Shown here one piece after another: positions 11,028 through 23,329 of a stretch of 64,000 nt of DNA. This DNA comes from Adiantum capillus-veneris (taxonomy: Eukaryota > Streptophyta > Polypodiopsida > Polypodiales > Pteridaceae): assembly GCA_014529385.2 (NCBI GenBank), contig CM043942.1, positions 104,546,141 through 104,610,140 on the forward strand. Reading direction: 5' to 3'. Positions within the stretch are counted from its first letter, which is position 1. Every line of letters begins with the position of its first letter. The position numbers and the translations under genes are program-made. Under the pieces are notes generated by a model. The model worked only from the letters and a program-made list of their open reading frames with translations, had not been told where the DNA came from and ran no database searches.

Positions 11028-12309
11028 TGTCGATGCAACTCCGCTTCCATGAAGGGAAAGTGAGTAGAAGGAGGCAAACTAAGATTCTTTGAAGGCTATG
11101 TATTTAGTGATCAGAGGTCAGGGCTTGATAACAAGCCAGTTTTAAGCTAAAAGTATGCCATATGTGACCCAAAAGGGCCAAAAGATTACTTTTTAATGCT
11201 AAAAGAGAGTACTCTTGAAATGGTCTTAGCTAGGATTTTATTGATTAGAATTGCAGTACTTAAGGTGCTCTACAGGCCTGTCTTTATGGCTCGTCAATCA
11301 TAGCTACGGGTAGGAAGTTATGCTAGTTCAAAGTTTAAGTCAATAGCACATCTATACTGGATTGCGTAGTTGCAGATGAAGGGTCAAAGTTGAAATGAAT
11401 GCAAGGGCCAGAAGTGCTCACTTTGAGGAGCACATGATCTTTTCAGATCGGCAATTTGAGTTACGGACATCGAGATATCAAGCTTTGAAGTTTCAGAAGG
11501 GGCCGGTTTTGAGCTGGGTTTCCCGATTTGAAAAATGCGTCATCAGGGAGCCTCGACAAGGTTCTCAAAGGTAGCACACTTCATATGGAGTTTCATGAAT
11601 TGACGGCTTGTCAATCGGATGCTCGGTTGCCAACTTACGGTCCGGTGAAGCTTGGATCAATTGCCCGAGGAATGACTTTTCCATTTTTTGCGGCCTCGGA
11701 TGGCGGGATTGAGAGTCACCAAACCCGAGCAAGTTTTATGCGGCTTGAATTCAATGACGTGAAGTTTGAGATGGTTCTTACGGCTTGGCTATTTCAGCAC
11801 CAGTCAACAAATGGCAAGAGGTTGAAGTGGGGCAAAAAGTAATGTTTTCTTAAATGTTTTTGTGAAGTTTGGAAAGCTTCGGAAGGGCAAAGTGAGCCTA
11901 GGAGCGCCACGTGTTGTTGTACTAAACCCATATGCGGACGCTTCACCTTGGAGATAATGGTATATATGAGAGAACGTGAGCCATATGCTTGTAATGACAT
12001 GGGAAAGTGCTCTCTCTCTGCGTGGTCTATGGTGGGAGCTTTGCTCGCGGCCGCGGGTGGCCCAAAGGGCGCTTCCTGGCGGTTTTGGTTGTGGAGTGCA
12101 GCCGTCGGCAGCGTTGACGGCGGCTCTGGCTAGGCGGGCGGCGTGCACAATGTGCTGACGTGGCAATGCGTGAAAGGGGGTTTGGTCCCACGCCCTAAGG
12201 GCCCAAAATTTTTTTTGAAGGCAAAGGGGGAGCCACACTAGCAACATCGCTAGTGCAAGGGGCCCTCCCCGCGGTGCACAAAGGATAAGGAGGGAGAGAG
12301 AGACACACA

Positions 12310-12364
<55 letters not shown>

Positions 12365-13001
12365 CACCCCCCTATAAGGGGCAGTTCTACATGCAATGAA
12401 AGGACAAGTGTTCGGTGCCCTATAAAAGGGGTAGTTTGACATGCAAGAACGAAACTTACTAAAAAAACAAGCAGATGTGCTATAAAACAAAAATATTTAG
12501 CCATTTTTTGAGTTGTTGAAGATTTATTGAGCGAGAGTTTTTTTTTCCCTGGAGAGAGCAAGATCAAAAGAGAAGAAGATCAAAGAGTTTTGGAAGGGGA
12601 AGAGATCAACACGAGAAACTCTTTGGGAGGTCGAGGTGGCGGCATTCCTAAGAGTGATCAAGATCGCTTTGGCTCCATCGGCTTAAACTTTTTCGACGAA
12701 TTTTCCTTGGCTAATCTCTCTATTTTATATGTAATCAACCGGGTTAAACCGTTGTAAGGGAGTTCAAACTTCGTATTCCACAGGTTAATTACATTATGGT
12801 GCTGATAACGGTGCCGCTTGGTCAATGTGCCTCTTTTCTTGTTCATGTTAGCAAATCCATCTATTTTCATACACAATCTTATTTCAAAGAAACTGCTGGT
12901 CTACTGTACGGTGTGGTGCTTCTTCTTCTCCTCTCTTTATCCATAGCTAGCAGCCCGGTGCTGTCTTGGCTTGCCTTCAAACCCTTAAACTACCCTCGAC
13001 A
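11028..13001 (+). repeat. gypsy-1 5' LTR
   Basis: It starts TGTCGATGC and ends ACCCTCGACA and matches 18375-20774 through most of its length. It contains a compound (AC)n(AG)n microsatellite at 12303-12362 and a TATAAAAGG promoter-like box near 12421. It also preserves TTTATGGC near 11286, the uninterrupted form of the site where the 3' LTR carries a MITE. Confidence 0.85.
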
Positions 13002-13003
13002 TC

Positions 13004-13020
13004 TTGGTGAACCCGATGTG
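13004..13020 (+). other. gypsy-1 primer-binding-site candidate
   Basis: TTGGTGAACCCGATGTG starts two bases after the 5' LTR end and has the TGG expected from pairing with a tRNA CCA tail. I cannot name the tRNA. Confidence 0.55.
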
Positions 13021-13056
13021 AAACTAAGCCGGGGTGGGAAGAATTTGTGGAGCAAG

Positions 13057-14950
13057 ATGTCGACACCACAAGAGGCATCCATGCAACAAATGATGCAGCA
13101 GTTTGCAGCGTATATGCAACAACAACGGGCTGCCCGGCAGTAATATAATCTGCAAAAGTGGATTTGTAAAGCTCAACAGACAGTTACAGATAAATTATAG
13201 CGATTTGAAGGTCGGGATATTAGCAAATTTTGCAATATCTACGAGCACGCAATGGAAGATAATGGGATCGATGATCAAAATGCAGTGGAAGGGTTTCATT
13301 TAATTGCGGCGTCAGAACTTAGGGGCCAGATTAAAGAGATTCAGGCGACTCAAGGCCCAAATTGGCAGAAATTCAAGAAGGTGCTGCACGAGGAATATTT
13401 TCTTGAGGATTCACAAAGGGTGACCAGGCAGAGCTTCATGAAGTGGGTGTAGAAGAAAAATAAAAATTTATCGGCATGAGAGTTGTTGTGAGAGTTTGAA
13501 AATAAATTCGAAAAATTGTCCTCTACAGAGCAACGTTCAATGAAGGATCAGACGATTGAATTGTTCATTCAGGCTGTTGATCGGCTTCAGAATAGTCTGG
13601 TGCAATTACTGGAGGATTCAACAGGTGAATTGGGTTGAACATCTGATTGGAAGAAGATAGTCATTGAAGCGGTGAATATGATTGTGAAGCGACAGATGAG
13701 AGTTGATAAGTTGATTGTGGCTGATATCATGGATGTTGTGGAAGAGGAAACTAAGGAGAAATCATCCTCGACAATACCCAAAGTGGAGGAGCCAGTTCTT
13801 GAAAAACTGGTGAAAGGTATTCAAGAGTTAAATTTGAATTTCAAAGCTGTAAAATTTAAAGGGTTAGCTACAAAAGGGTCTACTTCTGACCGTAGACAGC
13901 AACCTCCACGCAAAGGTTGGGATCAATGTATGCAGTGTGATAGTGAACACCATAGATATGTTAAGGAATGTGATGAATCTTACAAAAGGAATGTGGTTTT
14001 TTGGAAGGACAAGAAGATTCACCTCAGGGCAGGTCAGATGCTCCATTTGAACTTTGATAGGGGCGGCATGAAAAAGCTAGTTGAAGAAACACAACATAAT
14101 GTTTCTCTTGTGGAAGCAACTACATATGGGATGCAGGTTTGCGGAAAGGGAGATGATGATGGTGCAGGTACAAAGGGCCAATTGTGGCCTTATTCTTTGA
14201 AGACAGCAGAAGCAGGCAAGGTGACCTATGGGAAGCTACGACAATTAGGGAATTCTATTCGAGAAACCACAGGGTGGACTGATCCAATGGATTCCCTCTG
14301 AGTATACGCATTCATTGATAAGTCTCAAGATAATGCTCGACTATGGTGGAAGAAAAGCAAAAAAGGAATGAAGAAGTTGTAGGGATATCAAAAAGGGCAA
14401 CGAGATCCGGCAGCAAGAAAGAGGAAGGTCCTACTCCTAAGCCCTCTCCAGAAGTGGTTATGGAGGAGTCACCCAAGGACAAAAAGCAAGGTAAGCCCAA
14501 GGGACCCTCGTATAAGCTCAAATCTGATATTTAATTGGCTATAAATCTAAAGAAAGTTTTTGAAGAGCGCATTCTAAATAGCAAAGGGAGCTCACATTAG
14601 GTGATACTCTGGGAATTGCCAAGAGTTCCACAAGGAGATCATTGATATTATCAAGAGGAAGCGGCAGGAGCCAGAATCAGTTAAGAGCTAGATGGTTTGG
14701 CACATTGAAGCAATTCTGGATGATTAAGAAGAATATTTGGAAGATCTAGAAGAAGAATTGTCGAGGTCTGTGGTGGTTTCAAACCCACTCGTACCTGAGG
14801 TAAGATATGCTCTTTTCAATGATGAGGAAGACAATGAAATTACACCAAAGAGTCACTTTTCAAGGACTCGTTGGGCAAGGGCAACAACCAAAACTGTTGT
14901 GAAGCTTGGCGACATTAAAGAACCGGTCTTAGCACTAATAGATCAATGAT
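13057..14950 (+). pseudogene. gypsy-1 gag, broken
   Basis: Gag would form the particle shell. The start at 13057 opens MSTPQEASMQQMMQQFAAYM, like the glutamine-rich start of gypsy-2 gag. Stops interrupt it soon after. Recognisable blocks are EEYFLEDSQRVTRQSFMKWV (about 13390-13450), CMQCDSEHHRYVKEC near 13926 (a zinc knuckle with one extra residue before the last Cys), FDRGGMKKLVEET and SYKLKSDI...NLKKVFEERILNSK at about 14505-14585. The last block is the DUF4100-like spacer found in this gypsy lineage. Several TGA and TAG codons and at least one frameshift make it non-functional. Confidence 0.7.
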
Positions 14951-15356
14951 TGGAGATAAATTTGATGGCAAAAAGATTGCACAAAAAGGGGCAATGGCCT
15001 ATTGATGTAGACCACGGTTGGCGGATTTGAGCTGCCAACATGCTTCTAGGCGACCTCTATGGTGCATGTGCAAATGTGAAGGTAATTGTAGGGGATGTCT
15101 ATGATGGGCAAAACTCCTTATACATGAGCAGTCCTCCTACTCATTGATTTTGGAACAACCCTACATTACCGCTGTGCGGATGGAAACCAAGGTTCTAGAT
15201 GATGGCTTAGTCTATGCCAGGGTTTGGAGCCGAGATGGTAAGAAAGCGATTCAATTCTTAAATGTATGTGTAGACCATGCCAAGAACAATGATATTTTAC
15301 GTGATCATCCATTGTGGAAGATACGCAAGGAGTTCAAAGAACACAAGTTTGCATAG
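14870..15356 (+). pseudogene. gypsy-1 retropepsin-like protease, active site destroyed
   Basis: The protease would cut the Gag-Pol polyprotein. The peptide reads VVKLGDIKEPVLALIDQ and then a TGA, followed in frame by INLMAKRLHKKGQWPIDVDH. In gypsy-2 the same place reads ALIDHGSKINLM, so the residues after the catalytic Asp are lost here. Downstream come GDLYGACANVK and YITAVRMETKVLDDG, the usual end of this domain. A frameshift lies at about 15145. Confidence 0.7.
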
Positions 15357-15389
15357 GATTTTCTCGGAGTGCCACTATAAGGCGGGACT

Positions 15390-17182
15390 ATGGTGGTACA
15401 AGTGAGGAGAAGTTCTCCCAAAGAGAGAGCTTTCTCTTCAGGGTTTTTGGGATTAACATCTGAAGGTTTAGTATCTTACATGAACTTTGATGATTTTCCA
15501 AAATGGAAAAACAGTATGTTTCAAGTATCCAAAGTGAATTGCAGGGATGTGATGTGCTTGAATCAGATGATGTGATTTCAGGGATCTTTGAAGAGGTATC
15601 TTATGTAGATACTATGTCAAAGCTTGAGGAGATCAGGCAATACAGGTTACAAAGCGGAACTGAAGTGGTTAAGATCCACTCAATGGACATGTATGAAGAG
15701 TTGGGCATATATGAGGCACTTATGCATGTTGAGAATGATTTAAGTAAAGCAATTGAAGCACAGGTAGAGACAAAGTACAAGACTGTTGCAAAGAAAGTGA
15801 GACCAGTGGCTACACCTCTACCAGAAGGAAGTTATGTTGTTTTGCCTATGGTTATATTCATTGTTCCTCACATGCCATGGAGCTTACGTCCTATTCCAGT
15901 TCCTAAAGCTCACTTGCCAAAGTTTATTGATTTTCTTAATGATAACATGCAAATGGGAATTTAGGAGCCATCGTGTGCGCCATATTCTAATCGATAGTTC
16001 ACTGTCCTAAAGAAAAATGGTACGTTAAGGTCATTCAGGATGTGCATTCGATTAATAAGGTAACAATCCACAGGATACTGGCCCAATTGTGGATAAATTT
16101 GTTGAGGCCTTTGCAGGTAGATCTATTTACTGCATCGGTGATCTTTATTGTGGATACGATCAATTCCAATTAGCTTTGGAAAGCAGGGATCTTACTACAA
16201 TGCGTACTCCTCTTGGTTTGGTAAGAATATCTAGTCTACCACAAGGTGCTACTAATTATGTGGCTCATATGATGAACAACATGAATAAGGTATTAAGGGA
16301 CTTGATCCCTCATGTTACTATGAATTTCATTGATGATCTACCAATTAAAGGGTGTGAAGAAGGATCCAAAGATGAGGTAAAAGATTAGAGGGGGTGCCGG
16401 CGGTTTGTTGCTCAACATATTGCTAATTGTGATGCTATTTTATCCAAGCTTGAAGAAGTTAACACTTTCAGGTCAAAATTCAACTTTTGCTGCTAAGGAG
16501 GTCTTAATTGTGGGACATATGTGCAGTCCTGAGGGTAGAAGGCCAAGTCCAACTAAAATTGAATCTATCCAAAAGATGAAGGAAACATGCTCTTCAGTTA
16601 CTAAAGTTCGTCGATTTTTGGGTGGGTATGTATTCTACCTTATTTGGTTGCCACACTTTTCTCATTTTTCAAAGGTGCTTTATCAATTGCTAAGGAAAGG
16701 TAAAAGGTTTGTATGGGAAGAAGTTCACACACAGGCTATCAAGAAATTAAAGAAGATTCTTCTCGAGGCTCCAACCTTGAGGAAAGTCGACTACAAATGT
16801 GGAAGGCTAGTTATTTTAACAGTTGACACTAGCCCAGGATGGGCTATAGGTCAAGATGATTTAGAAGGATATAGATATGCAGTTCAATTTTGTAGCCAAG
16901 GTGTTCAATGCTCATCAGCGAAGTTATCCACAGGTTAAGAGAGAACTTTGGGGCATTGATACTGCTCTAAGGTCTGATCAAGAATGTTTTATTGGAGCTT
17001 CAATCGTGGTAGAGACGGATTATTGTGGAAATATTGCTCATGTTTTTGAAGTATTTTATGAGGAATTCTATGAGGGAGAGTGGCTAATGATTGGCCGCTA
17101 CCTTAGCACTCTCACTAGACAAGAAGCATGGAATGACCAAGACTATAAGAGGATCAAGAAAAAGGCCTACGTCTACTTCTAA
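15390..17182 (+). pseudogene. gypsy-1 reverse transcriptase and RNase H, broken
   Basis: RT and RNase H would copy the element RNA into DNA. A linker (15503-15964) ends WSLRPIPVPKAHLPKFIDFL, the entry of the RT domain. A stop and frameshifts follow. At 16089-16388 the RT palm is clear: IGDLYCGYDQF, MRTPLGLVRISSLPQGATN and the catalytic FIDD at 16326-16337, followed by PIKGC. Connection and RNase H follow at 16440-17182, with VRRFLGGYVFYLIW and LTVDTSPGWAIGQDD. The chain is cut by several frameshifts. Confidence 0.8.
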
Positions 17183-17238
17183 ACGATGGACATCAATGAA
17201 AACAGCCTAAGCGTAAAGGAGGAGTTCCATAGCGGGTT

Positions 17239-18328
17239 GTGTGCGACAAGGTAACTCAACAACAATTGATGAAAGAGTTCCATGAAAGCTTATGGGCTAG
17301 ACACAGAGGAGTGTGTGAAACCTTTGTTAAGATCAAGGACCGATATTGGTGGAAAGGTATGTATAAAGATGTGGCTCCATTTGTGTTAATATGCTTAATA
17401 TTACAACTATATTCTAATGTGCGATATAGAGAAGGATTGCATCCCACTTATTCACTAGCTATGAAGTGGGTGGTGGACCTGATTACGATGCCAGTAGGTG
17501 TGTGGAAATGAGGTTTATTGTTCTTGCCAAAGAAGATCTTACTAACCAGGTTGAAGGTAGATCTTTGCATACCAAAGCTACCAGTTCAGTATGCAGATTC
17601 TTGCTTGAAGATGTTATTTCCAGGTATGGATGCAGAATGCTGATAGAGGAGAGTTGGATGCATATGAAGCTCAAGAGTTTTGTGCTCGTATGGGCATTAA
17701 ACTGGATCTCACCATCATACAATCCAGAAGGTAATGGGAAAAGTGAAACAGGACATCCGCCTATTGTTAAAGCTTTAGAAAGGCATGTTGAGGGCATATT
17801 GGTGATTGGTTTAAACTCTTACCATTTGCTTTGTGGGCTGATCGCACTATACACAATTCTATTATAGGCTTTATGCCGTTTGAGTTGATGTATGGGGAAA
17901 ACCCCATTATGCCTACAGAGGAAGAGATTATGACTTGGACCATAATGCCATGGGAAGAGGGTATCTCTACAGAATATTTTCTTGCTCTATGTATTTGCCA
18001 ACTACGACTTCATGCTATCAAAGACGATGATTGGGCACTTGTTTACGATAGTACCTTGGAGAATCAATATACTGCTATGCGGAAAATGGTTAAACGGTGA
18101 TTTGGAGCATATATAATGCTTCATGTTTTTGATAATGCAAAATATCAATTATGCAAACTTGATGGCGTTGTGCTCAAGGTGCCTTTTGCAGGAAAACAAG
18201 TCAATCTATTCAAGAAGCAAGAATGTGAGATTCTTCTTGGAGATCTCAATATAGATCAACCTCCAGAAGATAATGTCATGTATGCATCAGACGATGTGTC
18301 TGATGATGTTTTTGATGAAGCTCATTAA
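17239..18328 (+). pseudogene. gypsy-1 integrase, broken
   Basis: Integrase would join the cDNA to the genome. The zinc-binding region starts MKEFHESLWARHRGVCETF and continues DRYWWKGMYK, but the second Cys pair of the HHCC finger is degraded (ICLILQLYS against CETCQMYS in gypsy-2). The core keeps SPSYNPEGNGKSETGHPP with the third catalytic Glu, while the middle Asp region is altered (EESWMHMKLK against DRGELDADKA in gypsy-2). The C-terminal part (17831-18328) has FMPFELMYG, DDDWALVYDSTLENQY and KQVNLFKKQ, with a stop at about 18098. The frame ends at 18328, close to the 3' LTR. Confidence 0.75.
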
Positions 18329-18360
18329 GTGCAATTGGCATAGACCGGAGGCTGTGTAGG

Positions 18361-18374
18361 TTCAGAGGGACTAG
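18361..18374 (+). other. gypsy-1 polypurine tract candidate
   Basis: TTCAGAGGGACTAG directly precedes the TGTC start of the 3' LTR and is moderately purine-rich, as expected for plus-strand priming. Confidence 0.5.
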
Positions 18375-18625
18375 TGTCATGAAGCTCCGCTTCCATGAAG
18401 GGAAAGTGAGCAGAAGGAGACAAAATAAGCTTCTTTGAAGGCTATGTATTTAGTGATCAGAGGTCAGAGCTTGATAACAAGACAATTTTAAGGTAAAAGT
18501 ATGCCAGATGCGACCCGAAAGGGCCAAAATATTCCTTGTTAATACTAAAAGAGAGTGTTCATAGCTGGGATTTTATTGATTAGAATTTCAGTACTTGAAC
18601 TACTCTACACACATGTCTTTAGGGC

Positions 18626-18983
18626 CAGGGATTTTATTAACGTGATCACGAATGCGTGAACACGTTAATAACATTGAGTGACCACATTTCAGAATATGTG
18701 ATCACGTTAAATATTCACGTGAATGCCCCTTAACCTATAGAAATCATCCAATTTGGTAAGCCTGCTTGGATTTATTCATTATTTGGTAGGCCCGGTTTAG
18801 GGATCACATAGTTCCCCAGTAATCCCATGAAGAAAAACACATACCTCGGCGAGGTTTTGGTGGATTTCCTCATCACCACTTAGCAGTTCTTTTATGATCA
18901 CTTTAATTGTGATTATGTAAATGTGATAATAAACATTGTGATCACAAGAAATTTCACGTGATCACGTGAAAATTAAACCCTTG
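18626..18983. mobile_element. hAT-type MITE inserted in the gypsy-1 3' LTR
   Basis: The ends are CAGGGATTTTATTAACGTGA and, on the other strand, CAAGGGTTTAATTTTCACGT; both inner ends read CACGTGATCACG or GTGATCACG. It is flanked by TTTAGGGC (18618-18625) and TTTATGAC (18984-18991). The uninterrupted 5' LTR has TTTATGGC at this point, so an 8-bp target duplication with one change in each copy fits. The CAGGG-like end and 8-bp duplication indicate the hAT superfamily. No coding capacity is present. GTGATCAC palindromes recur inside. Confidence 0.85.
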
Positions 18984-19948
18984 TTTATGACTTGTCAATC
19001 AGAGCTAAGGATAGGAAGTTATGCTAGTTGGATGTTTGAGTCGATTAGCAGATCCGTACTGCATTGGGCAGATGATCATGAAGGGTTGAAGTTGAAATGA
19101 ATGCAAGGGCCTTAAGTGCTCACTTTAAGGAGCACATTGGTCTTTTCAGATTGGCAATCTGAGTCACGAACATTGAGATATCAAACTTTGAAGTTTCAGT
19201 AGGGGTCGTTTCTGAGCCGGTTCCCCACTTTGAAAATGCATCATCAGGGAGTTTTTGGGCCTTGACAGAGTTCTTGAAGGTAGCGCACTTCATATGGAGT
19301 TTCCAAGCATTGACGGCTTGTCAATCGGATGCCCGTATGCCGAGCTACGGTCCAGTGAATCTTGGATCAATTGCAGGAGGGGAGGTCACATATGATTTTT
19401 CCAATTTTTTGCAACCTCGGATGGCGAGGTTGGGAGTTTCCAAACCCGAAAAGTTTTATGCAGCTGGAAGTCAATGACATGAAATTTCAGACGGTTCTTA
19501 TGGCTTGGCTATTTGAGCACCAGACAACAAATGGCAAGAGGCTGAAGTGGGGGAAAAAGTAATGTTTTTTGAAATGTTTTTGTGAAGTTTGGAGAGCTTG
19601 AAGGGCAAAGTGAGCCTAGGAGCGCCACGTGTTGCTGTAATAAACCATATGTAGGCTCTTCACCTTGGAGATAGTAATGGTATATTTATCAGAACTTGAG
19701 CCATATTCTTGTAATGGCATGGGAAAGTGCTCTCTCTCTACATGGTCTGTGGTGGGGGCTTTGCACGCGGAAGCGGGTGGCCCAAAGGGCGCTTGCTGGT
19801 GGTTTTGGTTGCATAGTGTAGAGACATGGCAATGGGTGAAAGGGGGTTCGGTCCCGTGTCCTAAGGGCCCAAAATTTTTTTTGAAGGGAAAGGGGGAGAC
19901 CCACTAGCGATATCTCTAGTGCAAGGGGCCCTCCGCGCGGTGCACAAA

Positions 19949-20144
<196 letters not shown>

Positions 20145-21279
20145 CACCCCCTATAAGGGGCAGTTCTACATGCAAAAAAGGGACAAGTGTTCGGTGCCCT
20201 ATAAAAGGGGTATTTTGACATGCAATAAGGGAACTTACTAAAAACCGAGCAAATGGGCTATTAAAAAAAAAAAAAAGGCATTTTTCAAGTTGTTAGAGAT
20301 TTATAGAGCGGGGAGTTTTTTTTCTTGGAGAGAGCAAGATCAAGAGAGAAGAAGATCAAAGAGTTTTGGAAGGGGAAGACATCAGGAAGAGGAAGTCTTT
20401 GGGAGGCCGAGGCGGTGGCATTCCTAAGAGTGATCGAGATTGCTTTGGCTCCATCAGCTTAAACTTCTTTGACGAATTTCCCTTGGCTAATCTCTCTATT
20501 TTATATGTAATGAACTGGGTTAAACCATTGTAAGGGAGTTTAAACTCCGTATTCTACATCTTAATTACATCATGGTGCTGATGATGGTGTCGCTTGGTCA
20601 ATGTGCATCTTTTCTTGTTCATGTAAGCAAATGCATTTATTTTCGTACATAGTCTTATTTCAAATCAACTGTTGGTTTATTGTACGATGTGGTGCTTCTT
20701 CCTCTCCTCTCTTTTCCCACAGCTAGCAGCCCGGTTCTGTCTTGGCTCGCCTTTGAACCCTTAAACTCTCGACAATGCCATGCCTCAAGAGGCCATGAAC
20801 AAAACAAAAAAGTTCAGAATTTTGCAAAAACAAGATATAGAGCTTATCAAACAAAAAAACACACCATTAGAATTGTATCCACAACTGTTTCAACACCATG
20901 CATAGCCCACAGATCACAAGTATGAGGCCTCCAAAATCCATGAGCATCCGATCAAACAAATACTAGCATTGACTACTTTCGAGAACAGCACACGACAAAT
21001 CTATGAAGAGAAAACAAGAACTAAGCCTACCCTAAAGCCTAAACCCTAGCCTAGAACTTATAAAGTTAAAGAAATTGTGTGAAGCACCATCGTCAACCAA
21101 GATTCACACCTTGTGCCTATGGATAGACCCATGCATACACACTAGCTCATGTGGACCAAAGGTCGGATGCCACATTGAGGCCGTTATATAGTATTTGTGC
21201 ACATCCTTGGTGTGTGTTACCTCCACATTAACGAGAGGAGGACTCAAGGGGTAATAGCTACACCATGTGTACTACTCTC

Positions 21280-22310
21280 TTTGTTCCTTGGATAGTAGAA
21301 AATTGCCCTTGGGACAATCCTTTTTGCCATTCCCACTCTCTAAACATGTGAAACATAATTTTTCTTTGTTAAACTTCTCAAGCTCTTCACTAGATAGAGG
21401 GCCCCTAGACCCCTTGGGTTTCTTGGACTTCTTAGATGTAGCTACTATAAACTTTCTTTTATCTTGCCCATGTTGTGTTCATGTACTTGCATGTGTAATG
21501 TCTGACACGTGAGTATTATGCAGTGTTTTCTCATCGGGATCATCGTGTATATGTGCTTGCATTATAGCCTCCTCTAGCGTCTTGGGGTCCTGAGTCTTGA
21601 CTTCCTTATTGAGCTTTGGTGTCAAGCCCCTACACTCGCGCATAGAGAACTTATCCCAAGCTATCTAATTCATGTCTGCTTCATTTGTGGGAGAATAATA
21701 TTTTTAAAATATATCCTCAAAGGATATCCAAGTTTGTGTTACAATGCCCTTCTCCTTGACATCCACCATTTAATTCTAGGCCTTGCCTTCTAGTGTCAGA
21801 CTTGTTTGCAGTGCCTTAACTGCATCTGGAGTGCGGCTAAGATCGTGAATCACATCCCATTTACTAAGGAATATATTCATTGTATCTTTGTTGTTTTCTC
21901 TCTCCTCTCCCCTAAAAATCAGTGGCTTTTGATTTTTAAACAAATCATCCACCACTTTTTAAGAGAGAAGGTGCAACCCTTTAGATTGGAGTGTTTCTCT
22001 TGCAGATCAGGTGTGCTCCCTCCAAGAGCAAGGGATGAAAAATTCCCAGTCTCCTCATTGACATGGCCCTTGGCAAACTGATGCATGAATTGCACAAGCA
22101 TGTCAGACATGGTAGTGAAATCTTCATTCAATTTGGCAAAATTAGACTATAAAACAATCATGCGTGTTTGCAGTGCTCTAAACTCTTCGATGTCAAGGAA
22201 TTCATCGATGTCATCTGACCTCGTTCTTGTGCAAATACCCCCATGAGAGTATTCAATCCAAAATCAAACATATGGCCCATATCAATGTCCAAATCCATGG
22301 TAGCGTCATG
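21280..22310 (-). pseudogene. gag remnant of the minus-strand LTR element
   Basis: Near 22300 the minus strand begins MDLDIDMGHMFDFGLNTLM. A frame change follows, then DIEEFRALQTRM and NEDFTTMSDMLVQFMHQFAK (about 22131-22070), a gag-like helical region. At about 21385-21300 it reads NKEKLCFTCLESGNGKKDCP, a zinc knuckle in which the His is Asn (Cx2Cx4Nx4C), so zinc binding is probably lost. Stops and frameshifts are frequent. Confidence 0.5.
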
Positions 22311-23138
22311 TTGTGCTAGCAAGAGAAAAGAAGTACCTTAAAGAAAGGGTCTCCCATTGCTAATTTCTATACCACCAAGTCGTAGAGAAACACCATTGAA
22401 ATGTGACGTTGTTTACTTTGTAAACGGACTTCAGAAAAGACCGTGTCTAATTCAAGGGCAAAAAAATAGGAAAAATTATATGTGATTGCACCGCCTTAAG
22501 TGTTGCAATCCATGCTTGTGCCTGATTGATCAACCACGTCATAGTATACACTTCCAATTGTTGATTATGCCCAAAATCAATAATTATAGCCCTTTGAATA
22601 TGTTGCAATTGCTGAAAATCTCGGTAATTTCAGAGAAGTTACCAAAATTTTGTTTTCTTAAGCCCTTCACCCTGATTGCTTTTGTTGTTCATGCTCCAAT
22701 AATTTAGGCTTTGCTTTCAGAGGGGGGGGGGGGGGGGTATCGTGGGCACCCTCCCTTGCTTGATTGACTTTGAAAACTCACTCAAAGTAGGTGGCTAGTA
22801 GGAAATGGGTAGCTGTGCAAAGAAGAAACAATGGAAGGTAGCATGCTAGTGAAGAAGAGGCTCACCTCGTCGGCTCCAGTCCGAGAGAGCGCAAGGTCTA
22901 GTAGCGAATTTCCTCCCTCTCCTTAATGCAATCACGCTATGATCTACCTCGCTCCAGACTGTGCTTGTTGATGGATTCTCTTTTCCTACTAAGAGACTCT
23001 GCACATGCAGTGCATTTGACCCTGACCTCCTCTACTTAGCCGCCTTGCCCACGATTCTTGTGACCACGGCTTCCATGAGCCTGCAAGCCCCTAGCCAAGT
23101 TTAGACCACGCCCTTCCTATTTTCTAAAAATCCTAAGC

Positions 23139-23151
23139 TCTGATACCAATA
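23139..23151 (-). other. Initiator tRNA-Met primer-binding site
   Basis: The plus strand reads GCTCTGATACCAA; the minus strand is TTGGTATCAGAGC, the standard primer site of many plant LTR retrotransposons. It separates the LTR (right) from the leader and gag (left). Confidence 0.75.
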
Positions 23152-23329
23152 TGAGACCTAGGGGAACTGTGCTGCGTAATTCTCTTTCCTACCGCCCTTT
23201 ATATAGACTCTTGGGCTCCTAGCCCTAGCCCGTTTAAGGATCCTCTTGTCCGTACTATGCATTCAAGCCCTTTGCCTAGGTCCATGAGCTCTAGGTTGGC
23301 CCTTGGCCTTACAAAGAGGGAAAATCAAA

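Larger units (their letters stand above)
20775..23320 (-). mobile_element. Minus-strand LTR retrotransposon remnant with gag, primer site and LTR
   Basis: On the minus strand an LTR-like segment (about 23315-23152) with a TATATAAAG box near 23208 ends just before TTGGTATCAGAGC, the plant initiator-tRNA-Met primer site. A gag region follows at 22310-21280. No protease or polymerase is visible before the gypsy-1 LTR at 20774, so the 3' part is missing or cut off by that LTR boundary. A G run of 17-18 bases at about 22721-22738 lies inside the leader. Confidence 0.6.
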
